DNA from: JBMNQS01 sp050944255
GTDB taxonomy: Bacteria > Bacillota > Clostridia > Christensenellales > Maliibacteriaceae
Reading direction: 5' to 3'
Length of the DNA: 20,566 nt
NCBI GenBank assembly: GCA_050944255.1
Contig: JBMNQS010000038.1
Span: forward strand, 1 to 20,566
The translations under genes were made by a program, and so were the position numbers. The notes below the pieces were generated by a model. That model ran no database searches. It had not been told where the DNA came from and was given only the letters and a program-made list of their open reading frames with translations. Of this stretch, positions 7,811 to 14,008 are shown in pieces; position 1 is the first letter of the stretch, and each line of letters begins with the position of its first letter.

Positions 7811-8087
7811 CAGACTGTCAAAAAAGTTCTTTTTGGGGGTTATTAGGGGGCCGAAGCCCCCTAATCTAAATTCCGTGGGCAAGGCTGCGAGCCGCAGCGA
7901 GCGTTTCGAAGGCAACCGCCGAAGGCGGCTCTTGGCCGCAGATCGACATGCGCGGCCGCAGCACAGGCCTGCCCTTTAGGGTGCTCCTTTCAGGGTTTTC
8001 CGGCCGCTGCAAAAACCTACCTATCCGTTTTTGCAGCAGGAAAATCCCTGGCATGCCCGTCAAAAAACTTTGTTTTTTGACGGCCTT
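7811..8087 (-). repeat. Hairpin-rich non-coding repeat element, copy 1
   Basis: A 277-bp element between two near-identical terminator hairpins. Its two ends match copy 2 (13632-13965). The left end has CAAAAAAGTTCTTTTTGGGGG and the stem TTAGGGGGC/GCCCCCTAA (7842-7863). The right end is a 50-bp block (8036-8085) with 45 positions shared with copy 2, ending in the perfect hairpin CCGTCAAAAAAC-TTT-GTTTTTTGACGG. The middle has the stem TGCAAAAAC/GTTTTTGCA (8008-8035) and otherwise differs from copy 2. No transposase or credible gene is inside; short frames reading FFWGVIRGPKPP-like or KKLCFLT..PGIFL-like peptides follow from the repeat itself. Confidence 0.8.
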
Positions 8088-8109
8088 AAACCGGCGATAC
8101 CGCCGGTTT
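8088..8109 (-). repeat. Terminator hairpin of the cvpA operon, proximal copy
   Basis: Stem AAACCGGCG (8088-8096) with CGCCGGTTT (8101-8109), loop ATAC; it differs from the hairpin at 7789-7810 by one loop base. It lies 17 bp beyond the cvpA stop codon and lacks a long T tract on the minus strand because the repeat element follows. Confidence 0.75.
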
Positions 8110-8126
8110 TCTGTACGCTTTGAATT

Positions 8127-8834
8127 TTATATCACGCCGCGTATCATCCGCAGCAGGAAGCCGTCCTTCGCCATCCAGCCCGACAGCACGCCGCCGGTGA
8201 GCCACTCTTCAAATATTCCCACGGGCAGCATCGTCAGCACCGCCGGAGCCAGCATATAAACCACCTGCAGCACCAGTATGCCGAATATAAGCCCCAGCCC
8301 CGCGCCCAGGAGGCTGTCGAACTGGCGGAGCACCGGCAGATGGACCACCGAGGTCACCATGGACAAGAGCACGGAAAAGACGATCAGCGCCAGAATGAAC
8401 AGGCCCACAAAGCACAATACGTTCAGCACTCCGGCCATCATGGAATAGTTGAAGTAATCCGCCACGGTGGAAAGACCCAGCTCCTTGAACGCCTCGTCCT
8501 TGATGTTGGATTCGATCAGCCGCTTTGCGAACTGCGGCAGATTCGCGCCGTCGAGAATACGGCTGATGGTTTCCGAGGAGACGCTTGTGACGGAGCTTCG
8601 GGCAATTTCCACATCGCCGATGAACTCGGTGCCTTCGCTCAGTTTAACGAAAGTCTCCAGCAGGTCAAACCTTTTATTCAGCGACGAGGCGAGCAGCCGG
8701 TACCCGCCGGCGCTGACGCCAAAGGAAATGACGTAGGCCACCAACTGTATGGCCGAGGCCAAAAAACCGCGGTACCAGCCAATCAATACGAAGGCGCCGA
8801 TAATGGCCAATAGAATCAAATCCACAAAATTCAT
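8127..8834 (-). CDS. CvpA-family integral membrane protein
   Basis: A 235-residue protein whose start, NFVDLILLAIIGAFVLIGWYRGF, fits the CvpA family (Pfam CvpA), named after a protein needed for colicin V export in E. coli; the molecular role in Firmicutes is not settled. Four hydrophobic segments are visible: about 4-20, 26-46, 134-160 and 175-203. A long soluble stretch of about 85 residues lies between segments 2 and 3. ATG 8834 follows GGGAGGAA with 8-9 bases between. It lies 45 bases downstream of the DUF5711-like gene and probably shares its transcript; pairing of these two families is frequent in Clostridia as far as I recall. Transcription ends in the duplicated hairpins downstream. 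Confidence 0.88.
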   Translation of the reverse strand: MNFVDLILLAIIGAFVLIGWYRGFLASAIQLVAYVISFGVSAGGYRLLASSLNKRFDLLETFVKLSEGTEFIGDVEIARSSVTSVSSETISRILDGANLPQFAKRLIESNIKDEAFKELGLSTVADYFNYSMMAGVLNVLCFVGLFILALIVFSVLLSMVTSVVHLPVLRQFDSLLGAGLGLIFGILVLQVVYMLAPAVLTMLPVGIFEEWLTGGVLSGWMAKDGFLLRMIRGVI

Positions 8835-8879
8835 GTCAGAAGTTCCTCCCGAGTATGCGATGCGCTTTAGCGCGCGGTT

Positions 8880-10007
8880 TTATGCGATACGATAGCTGTA
8901 CACACGGCCGTCGTACTCAAAGACGAGGGTTTTTTCGCCGTCAATCAGCGTGGCGCGCTCAGCCGCGAAAGGCAGCGCCCTGCGCAGCAGCTTCACGTCC
9001 CTGTAGCGGCAGACGGACAGCGCGTTGCCGCTGAGGACGTACAGGTGCCTTTGGCCGATGAAAAGCATCCGCGCATCGCCTCCCGACGGGATCAGGGCCT
9101 CGGTTTCGCCGTAGAGCAGCTTTACCGATGCCTCCGGAAGCGTCGAGGCGGCGTAAGGCTGCAGCGGCGAGAGCACAAATACGCTTTTGCCATTGAGCAT
9201 GCCGGCTGCGTCGGCCTTGTAGCCGGTGATCCGCTTCGACCACTGACTTTCACCCAGATAATTATAACACACAATTTCGTTTGTTCCTATCAAGTAAAAG
9301 AGCTTTTCGTCAAATAATACCCGGTAGGCCACGCTGCCCAAGATACTGAAGGAGCCGGTGGTCTGTTTTTTCTGCGGGTCGAAGGTCAGCACGTGGGTCA
9401 CGGCCCCGGCGCCGGAGGTGTCCAGCGTCAGCGCGTAAAGGGTTTTGCCGTCGAATCCGAAATCCACCACCGCCTGCTCGCCGGAAAGCAAATGATGGGT
9501 AATCCGGTCGATGAGAAGGCCCACGCTGTCGTAGACGTCGATAGTATAACCGCCGCCGTCGCCTTGGTAGAGCACCGCCGTCAGCCAGCTGGAGCAGCGG
9601 ACGCTCTGCGGCGCCCTTGAAAGCGGAAGTTCCTTGCGCAGGGCGCCCTTTTCGTCCACGATCACCAGCAGCGCGTCGTTGTACAGCGCCGCCACGTGAT
9701 CCCCCGCGGCGATCTGAGCGTCCATGGGCGCATCCACGGACCACAGCGGCGCCCCGCCGCGGTCATACAGCGTGGCGCGGCCGCCGCTTTCCAGCGATAA
9801 AACGCCCCTGGAAAAGGGCGCGTAGGGCGTATCGGCGGAAAAAGGCAGCAGCACGGGCGTCTGTTCCTCTCTTTTCAGTACTTGATAACAGAAGAAAAGA
9901 ACCGCCAGCACGATCACGGCCAGCAGCGGTATCAAAACGCGCTTGCGCAGCAGGCGCTGTTTCAGCGTCGACGAGGACAGGTTCATATAAGGGCTCCCAA
10001 CAGGCAT
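8880..10007 (-). CDS. Membrane-anchored propeller-like protein, DUF5711-like
   Basis: A 375-residue protein with a basic N-terminus (KQRLLRKR), one membrane segment at about 24-43 (VLIPLLAVIVLAVLFFCYQV) and a large extracytoplasmic domain. That domain is made of repeated beta-strand units with short turns (for example SLESGGRATLYDRGGAPLWS, GFDGKTLYALTLD, FDEKLFYLIG, IDGEKTLVFEYDGRVYSY), as in a WD40/PQQ-type propeller. This arrangement, and the cvpA neighbour, match DUF5711 proteins; no activity is known. ATG 10007 has GGAG 5 bases upstream; ATG 9986 (MNLSSSTLKQ) is preceded by GGGAG and is an equally fair start. It is the first gene of a two-gene operon with the promoter at 10031-10060. Confidence 0.75.
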   Translation of the reverse strand: MPVGSPYMNLSSSTLKQRLLRKRVLIPLLAVIVLAVLFFCYQVLKREEQTPVLLPFSADTPYAPFSRGVLSLESGGRATLYDRGGAPLWSVDAPMDAQIAAGDHVAALYNDALLVIVDEKGALRKELPLSRAPQSVRCSSWLTAVLYQGDGGGYTIDVYDSVGLLIDRITHHLLSGEQAVVDFGFDGKTLYALTLDTSGAGAVTHVLTFDPQKKQTTGSFSILGSVAYRVLFDEKLFYLIGTNEIVCYNYLGESQWSKRITGYKADAAGMLNGKSVFVLSPLQPYAASTLPEASVKLLYGETEALIPSGGDARMLFIGQRHLYVLSGNALSVCRYRDVKLLRRALPFAAERATLIDGEKTLVFEYDGRVYSYRIA

Positions 10008-10030
10008 TTCTACTCCAAAGAGCTATCCCT

Positions 10031-10060
10031 ACTTTACCCGATAGGCCCCCATTCTGTCAA
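10031..10060 (-). promoter_or_regulatory. Promoter of the DUF5711-like/cvpA operon
   Basis: On the minus strand, a perfect -35 TTGACA (10055-10060), an 18-bp spacer and -10 TAAAGT (10031-10036, four of six). It sits 24 bases before the start codon. Confidence 0.6.
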
Positions 10061-10224
10061 AGCGGGGCGGAGGACAGGCGCTATCGTCTGCGGCGCTGGA
10101 TCCGTGTTTAAGGTAATTCAGAAAAGGTATGCTGCCAAAGAGAACGGTTGCGGCGACTCCTTCTTTTTTGATATATTAATTACAGAAACAAACGGGCGTT
10201 TGTCTTACGAAAGATGGTATGTAG

Positions 10225-10746
10225 ATGAAACAAGATTCATTTGGCAGTATCATTGCCGACCAAACGCGAAAGGCATTATGGGAAGTATAAAATGTGATTG
10301 ACTGTGTACCTGACGCGTATTGGCACAAGAAATATTGCGGTATGCCTATGTGGAGGCATATATATCACATGCTTCATTCATTGGACTTGTGGTTTATGGG
10401 TCCGAGAGATTGTAACTTCAAAGAACCTTCCATACATGAGAAGGAATTGAACAATCTTGATAGGGTTACTCAAAAGCAGCTTACACGAGATGAGGTAAAT
10501 ACTTATTTCAAGCAGGTTAGTGAGAAAATCGTTCGGTATATAAGCGAACTGCGCGATGAAGCGTTGCTATTAAAGCCAGAAAATTGCGAATATACAAGGT
10601 TTACGCTGATATTGGCGCAGCACAGACACCTGCACACACATATGGGGATGATTATGGGTTTTATTATTGACGATACAGGCAGGTGGCCGCGCGTTATCGG
10701 GTTAGAGAGGGAAATCCCCAAAGGGGAATATGATAAATACTTCTGA
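10225..10746 (+). pseudogene. DinB-like putative metalloenzyme, interrupted by a nonsense codon
   Basis: ATG 10225 opens the frame MKQDSFGSIIADQTRKALWEV, then TAA (10288-10290), then NVIDCVPDAYWHKKYCG in the same frame to the stop at 10744-10746. Joined, the two parts give a continuous protein of about 173 residues with the four-helix look of the DinB/YfiT superfamily. Histidines that could bind metal lie in WRHIYHMLHSLDLWF and AQHRHLHTHMG. Family members include metal-dependent thiol transferases, but no substrate can be assigned here. A GTG at 10294 would allow a 150-residue product but lacks a ribosome binding site and would lose helix 1. The segment is clearly richer in A and T than its neighbours (codons such as AAT, TTA, ATA, AGA), which suggests acquisition from another genome. 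Read-through or a sequencing error cannot be excluded. Confidence 0.72.
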
Positions 10747-10979
10747 AAGGCAAATTCCTGTTGCCCATGTACCCATAGCCTTTGGAGCGATATACTGTGA
10801 AAAACAAATGGAGGTTAACCCAATTAAACGTTACCTCTGATCGATTCTTGCCACTGGTTTTTCCACGGCGAAGCAAAGCGTACTTTTCGTAAGAAGCGGA
10901 GGATGTATCCGGCTTTAAGCCGCCGCGTAAAAAGCGTGGGCGAAAAGGGGATGTGGTTTATAGCACCTATGCGTTTTGC

Positions 10980-11002
10980 AAAAAAACGCCCGCAGAGGAC
11001 GT
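10980..11002 (-). terminator. Rho-independent terminator of dapF
   Basis: On the minus strand ACGTCC (10997-11002) pairs with GGGCGT (10986-10991), one G-T wobble, 5-base loop, followed by seven T (10980-10986). It lies about 42 bases after the dapF stop. Confidence 0.7.
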
Positions 11003-11043
11003 CTTTTCAGGTGTTTCACAGGCTTTATATGCCGCCCGCCGGT

Positions 11044-11877
11044 CTAGTATTCTCCGGTGAAGGCGGTTTCTGCCGGGCCGGTCATCTGTACGCGGCCGTC
11101 TTTATCCCACCGGATCACCAAAGTGCCCAGCGCCAGGTGCACATTGACGGTGCGGCCGGTCAGGCCGCGCAGCATGCAGGCCACCGCCGCCGCGCAACTG
11201 CCCGTGCCGCAGGCCAGCGTCGGGCCGGCGCCCCGCTCGTAGGTGCGGATCAGAATATTGTCGTGATCGATGAACTGGACGAAATTGACGTTGGTCCGCT
11301 GTGGAAACAGGGAACAGCTTTCAAGGGGCGGGCCGTAGGTGCGCACCAGCTCGTCGGTGACCTCCGGCACGAACACCATGGTGTGGGGAACCCCCATGCG
11401 CATGGCGGCAATATCAAAAAGATGGTAGTCGATCTCAATGCTCTCGCGGATCACCGGGCCGTCCGGGCCGATCATGGGAATATCCGACCGGTCCAAAAGC
11501 GGCTCGCCCATGTCCACGGTAATGCCGGCTATCCCGCCGTCTTCAAAGACAAGCTGCGGCCGCATGACGCCCGCCAGCGTCTCCACGCCGAAGCGGTCCT
11601 TGGTTTCAATGCCATGCTCATACACGTACCTGGCAAAACAGCGGATGCCGTTTCCGCACATCTCCGCCTCGCTGCCGTCGCTGTTGAGAATGCGCATCCT
11701 GTGATCGGCCGTATCCGAGGCGAGTACAAGAATCAAACCGTCCGCGCCAATGCCGGTGCGCCGGTTGCAAATTTCCTCTGTGAAGCCTGCCAGCGCATCT
11801 TCGTGCACAGGCATACCGTAGCGGGCGTCGACAAGTATGAAATCGTTGCCCAGGCCATGCATTTTTTCAAATTGCAT
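11044..11877 (-). CDS. dapF: Diaminopimelate epimerase DapF
   Basis: DapF interconverts LL- and meso-diaminopimelate without a cofactor, the penultimate step to lysine and the source of meso-DAP for peptidoglycan; it acts in the cytosol. The 277-residue product is full length. It starts MQFEKMHGLGNDFILVD, the family signature, and has both active cysteines: C74 in MCGNGIRC and C223 in GAGPTLACGTGSCAAA. GADG (about 45-48) and the substrate-binding NVNF and ERGAG segments are also present. GGAGGAAAGT lies just before ATG 11877. The gene stands alone, with its own promoter (11947-11975) and terminator (10980-11002). Identification is firm. Confidence 0.97.
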   Translation of the reverse strand: MQFEKMHGLGNDFILVDARYGMPVHEDALAGFTEEICNRRTGIGADGLILVLASDTADHRMRILNSDGSEAEMCGNGIRCFARYVYEHGIETKDRFGVETLAGVMRPQLVFEDGGIAGITVDMGEPLLDRSDIPMIGPDGPVIRESIEIDYHLFDIAAMRMGVPHTMVFVPEVTDELVRTYGPPLESCSLFPQRTNVNFVQFIDHDNILIRTYERGAGPTLACGTGSCAAAVACMLRGLTGRTVNVHLALGTLVIRWDKDGRVQMTGPAETAFTGEY

Positions 11878-11946
11878 ACTTTCCTCCTACGCTGCGGAAC
11901 CACGAAAAAACAGTGAAACAAAAGTAGTCTTCCCGCAGACGATATC

Positions 11947-11975
11947 ATTATACGTCTTTTTTGCCCCATTGTGAA
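11947..11975 (-). promoter_or_regulatory. Promoter of dapF
   Basis: On the minus strand, -35 TTCACA (11970-11975, five of six), a 17-bp spacer and a perfect -10 TATAAT (11947-11952). The leader to the dapF ATG would be about 63 bases and shows no obvious riboswitch fold. Confidence 0.8.
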
Positions 11976-12189
11976 TAAAAAGAACAGGCTTTCAGCAAAA
12001 AAGTCCTGTTTGGGACAAAAAATAATGGCGGATGGTCACAAAAAAGTAGAAACCTGTGACGTTTTGACCCTCCAGGAAGAATGTTTGCAGCTATGATGCC
12101 TTTTGGCAATTTTTTGGTCACAAAAAGGAGCAAACGTTCATAAAATGCTTTCAGATCAGTCAATTTCTTGACACATATGCCCTGTACAC

Positions 12190-12362
12190 TGAAGTCATGG
12201 TCCTCCCGATGAACATAGGCATCGGTTCACGGGAGATGCTATAAACCCGGGGGCGCCCAGACGACTTCTCATCCCACAAAATGCTTTCTCTCGACTTCTA
12301 AACACTTGCTCCCGGGCCAAGCAACAAAAAGAACTGCCTTACCCCTTGGCAGTTCTTTTTTT
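12190..12362 (+). ncRNA. Candidate structured non-coding RNA ending in a strong terminator
   Basis: No gene is credible here, but the plus strand has ordered structure. CTCCC-GATG (12203-12211) pairs with CATC (12220-12223) and GGGAG (12231-12235). ATAGGCATC (12215-12223) could instead pair with GATGCTAT (12235-12242) with one bulge. CCCGGGGGC (12246-12254) pairs with GCTCCCGGG (12308-12316), one wobble, closing a 53-base loop. A 13-bp terminator (12326-12362) follows. A TTGACA at 12168-12173 lies upstream, but no good -10 is found at the expected distance. The raiA motif RNA of Clostridia is the family I would test first, and 6S RNA second; neither is shown. Confidence 0.55.
12326..12362 (+). 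terminator. Strong bidirectional intrinsic terminator
   Basis: AAAAAGAACTGCC (12326-12338) pairs perfectly with GGCAGTTCTTTTT (12348-12360), 9-base loop, with seven T at 12356-12362 on the plus strand and an A run on the other side. It ends the candidate RNA; no gene precedes it on the plus strand for over 1.5 kb. Confidence 0.9.
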
Positions 12363-12694
12363 GTGAAAACACGGCGGGGCAGACCCCTGAGTCTTCGGGC
12401 ATGCGGGAGACGGACACGGCAAGTGCGTGCCGGGCTTGACCGGCTGAAGGGCCGGGGAGCAAAGAGAGCCCGAATGTGACGGAAAGAAGGCTGTAGGCGG
12501 GAAGGCTTCCGGCGGCGGCACGGTCCAAGGCGCAGGGCCGGAGAAGATGACCGCCGCCCTGCCTGAAACAAATGCTTTTGAAGCCTTCCGAGATTTCCAG
12601 GCCGCACGGCGGCGCTTGCTGGATGATTGCGCAACGGCGCGCTGCAGCATACCCTCCGGCTCAAATGCATCGAATTTTTTGGAAAAAAACAGAA
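12363..12694. other. GC-rich intergenic stretch without a recognised gene
   Basis: Open frames on both strands here are low-complexity (rich in Arg, Pro, Ser, Ala) and match no family I know. A long-range inverted repeat GGCGGCGG (12511-12518) / CCGCCGCC (12551-12558) is visible. It may be decayed coding sequence or untranslated RNA; I cannot support a call. Confidence 0.4.
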
Positions 12695-12726
12695 GAAGGC
12701 CCGCGGACTTATTTCCGCGGGCCTTC
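12695..12726 (-). terminator. Terminator of the 146-residue protein gene
   Basis: Perfect 12-bp stem GAAGGCCCGCGG (12695-12706) with CCGCGGGCCTTC (12715-12726), 8-base loop. On the minus strand it is followed by TTCTGTTTTTTTCC. It lies about 75 bases beyond the stop codon. Confidence 0.8.
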
Positions 12727-12799
12727 CGGAGGGAAGGAATGTGGACTGATTTTTACAGGATCCATCGGGTTTCAGAGGGTGTGCGTCTGTCGGGAACGT

Positions 12800-13240
12800 C
12801 TAAGGGATGGCGTTGGCCGGTACGTAATCGGGAATGTTTCTGGCCGCCCACTGATCTAGCGTCCAGCCGTCCAGCTCCTCAGGACTGCGGCCCTTATAAT
12901 CGTAATAGACGCCCTGTCCGGGGATATCGGCGACGGCGCCCACGTACTTCCAGCCGTCAAAGTACACCGTCAGCCGCGTATCGTCCGTAAAGCCCTGCGC
13001 CAACGCCAGGCGATCTGCCGGATGATCCCTCAGGAAGATAGAGAAACCGCGAAGCGCGGAGCCTTCCTCCAGCGTCTCCACCTTCAGCAGCCGCCAGAGG
13101 GAAGCGTCCGTCCGGTGCGGAACGCTCCTTAGGCTGGGAACCGTGATCAGTGAGGTCTCCGGCATCTTTGGTACCGGACGGATGGGTATGAACGTCAGCG
13201 CCAGCACCACAATCACGATCAGCCAAAAAATTTTTTTCAT
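12800..13240 (-). CDS. Hypothetical small secreted or membrane-anchored protein
   Basis: A 146-residue protein that I do not recognise. It begins MKKIFWLIVIVVLALTFIPI, a hydrophobic segment at 3-20 that is either a signal peptide or an N-terminal anchor; there is no lipobox cysteine. The rest looks globular and extracytoplasmic: a strand-rich middle with TRLTVYFDGWKYVGAVADIPGQGVYYDYKG and a C-terminal LDGWTLDQWAARNIPDY segment. The signal-like start, codon use and a clear terminator downstream support a real gene. The ribosome binding site before ATG 13240 is weak (GATGAAAAAAGAAC). It appears to be a single-gene unit. No function can be inferred. Confidence 0.75.
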   Translation of the reverse strand: MKKIFWLIVIVVLALTFIPIRPVPKMPETSLITVPSLRSVPHRTDASLWRLLKVETLEEGSALRGFSIFLRDHPADRLALAQGFTDDTRLTVYFDGWKYVGAVADIPGQGVYYDYKGRSPEELDGWTLDQWAARNIPDYVPANAIP

Positions 13241-13612
13241 GTTCTTTTTTCATCACCGCCTTTTCGATTGCAATCGTAAAAATGCTCCGCATTAAAAGTA
13301 TTTCCACGTGGCGGACGATTCATAATGGGAGTTTTTAAAAAGAAAATTAAACGACCAAAAATGCCTGACTGTGAAAACTGCCAAATTTTTCGTTTTTTAT
13401 GGTGTTTTTATTTAAAAATAAGCCTGAAGCGGCAATTGAGGGCGCGCACGGGTTAAAAAATGCAGATTAAAGGCAGGCGTGGCGCCGAAAAAACCAACTT
13501 GCAACGGGAAGCCGGCCTTGCGGCGGCCATTTTACCCGGAGCCGCGGTGCAGATGGCTATAAATCAGCGTTCGGACAAAGAGTGGCGCATCGTTCGAATT
13601 TTTGAAAAAAAA
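13241..13612. other. AT-rich intergenic stretch
   Basis: No gene is supported. It holds a perfect 12-bp palindrome CGATTGCAATCG (13265-13276) about 25 bp upstream of the 146-residue gene, a possible operator or promoter-linked site. The part from 13320 to 13430 is rich in A and T, with runs of T and A that could carry promoters in either direction; I could not fix a convincing -35/-10 pair. Confidence 0.4.
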
Positions 13613-13631
13613 GACGCCTGAATTAGGCGTC
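13613..13631 (-). terminator. Terminator hairpin of serS, distal copy with T tract
   Basis: GACGCCT (13613-13619) pairs with AGGCGTC (13625-13631), 5-base loop. On the minus strand eight T follow (plus-strand A run 13605-13612), an excellent intrinsic terminator, but 380 bp from the serS stop. Confidence 0.85.
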
Positions 13632-13965
13632 CCAGAGTGCCAAAAAAATCCTTTTGGGGGCTATTAGGGGCCAAGGCCCCCTCATTTTATTCCCGTCCCG
13701 GCGCCGCAGGCGCCGGTGTCAAAGTTTCTTGGGGGATTTTCAAGGGGGCGTTCTTTTCAAAGAACGCCCCCTTGAACCGCCGGAGGCCTACGCTCCACCA
13801 TCCGCCAGGACCCGCCAAGGACTCCGCCCTTGGAACCCGCTTAGAACCTTTTTCTTCAGAAAAAGGTTCTAAGAACTCCAAAAAGACTTTTATACGCAAA
13901 GCTCCGCTTTGCGGCAGGAAAATCCCTGGCATATCCGTCAAAAAACAAAGTTTTTTGACGGCCTC
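13632..13965 (-). repeat. Hairpin-rich non-coding repeat element, copy 2
   Basis: A 334-bp element related to 7811-8087 at both ends. The left end has CCAAAAAAATCCTTTTGGGGG then CTATTAGGGGCCAAGGCCCC. The right-end 50-bp block (13914-13963) ends in the hairpin CCGTCAAAAAAC-AAA-GTTTTTTGACGG. The core is not shared with copy 1 and consists of hairpins: AAGGGGGCGTTCTTT (13742-13756) with AGAACGCCCCCTT (13761-13773), AGAACCTTTTTC (13843-13854) with GAAAAAGGTTCT (13859-13870), and GCAAAGC/GCTTTGC (13896-13912). No transposase is present; the frames reading FWGLLGAKAPSF-like peptides are by-products of the repeat. Confidence 0.8.
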
Positions 13966-13980
13966 CGCCTGAAGCAGGCG
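13966..13980 (-). repeat. Terminator hairpin of serS, proximal copy
   Basis: CGCCTG (13966-13971) pairs with CAGGCG (13975-13980). On the minus strand the segment GACGCCTGCTTCAGGCG matches the distal hairpin GACGCCTAATTCAGGCG at 15 of 17 positions. It lacks a T tract because the repeat element follows directly. Confidence 0.7.
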
Positions 13981-14008
13981 TCTCTTCGATGGTCTGACTT
14001 GCGCCGGT

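Noticed and set aside
10148..10177. Promoter TTGCGG-18-TATATT before the DinB-like pseudogene
   Set aside because: The -35 matches only three of six bases in an AT-rich setting; not strong enough to list.
11948..12163. Minus-strand frame of 71 residues upstream of dapF
   Set aside because: It overlaps the dapF promoter, has no ribosome binding site and resembles no family.
12168..12190. Promoter for the candidate RNA (TTGACA with TACACT)
   Set aside because: The spacer would be 11 bp; at 16-18 bp no acceptable -10 is present, so the promoter is left uncalled.
12547..12990. Plus-strand frame of 147 residues
   Set aside because: It crosses a terminator and lies antisense to the 146-residue gene, with an Arg/Pro-rich shadow composition.
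13637..13972. Open frames inside the repeat elements (FWGLLGAKAPSF-like and KKLCFLT-like peptides)
   Set aside because: They are translations of hairpin repeats, change frame between copies and lack ribosome binding sites.
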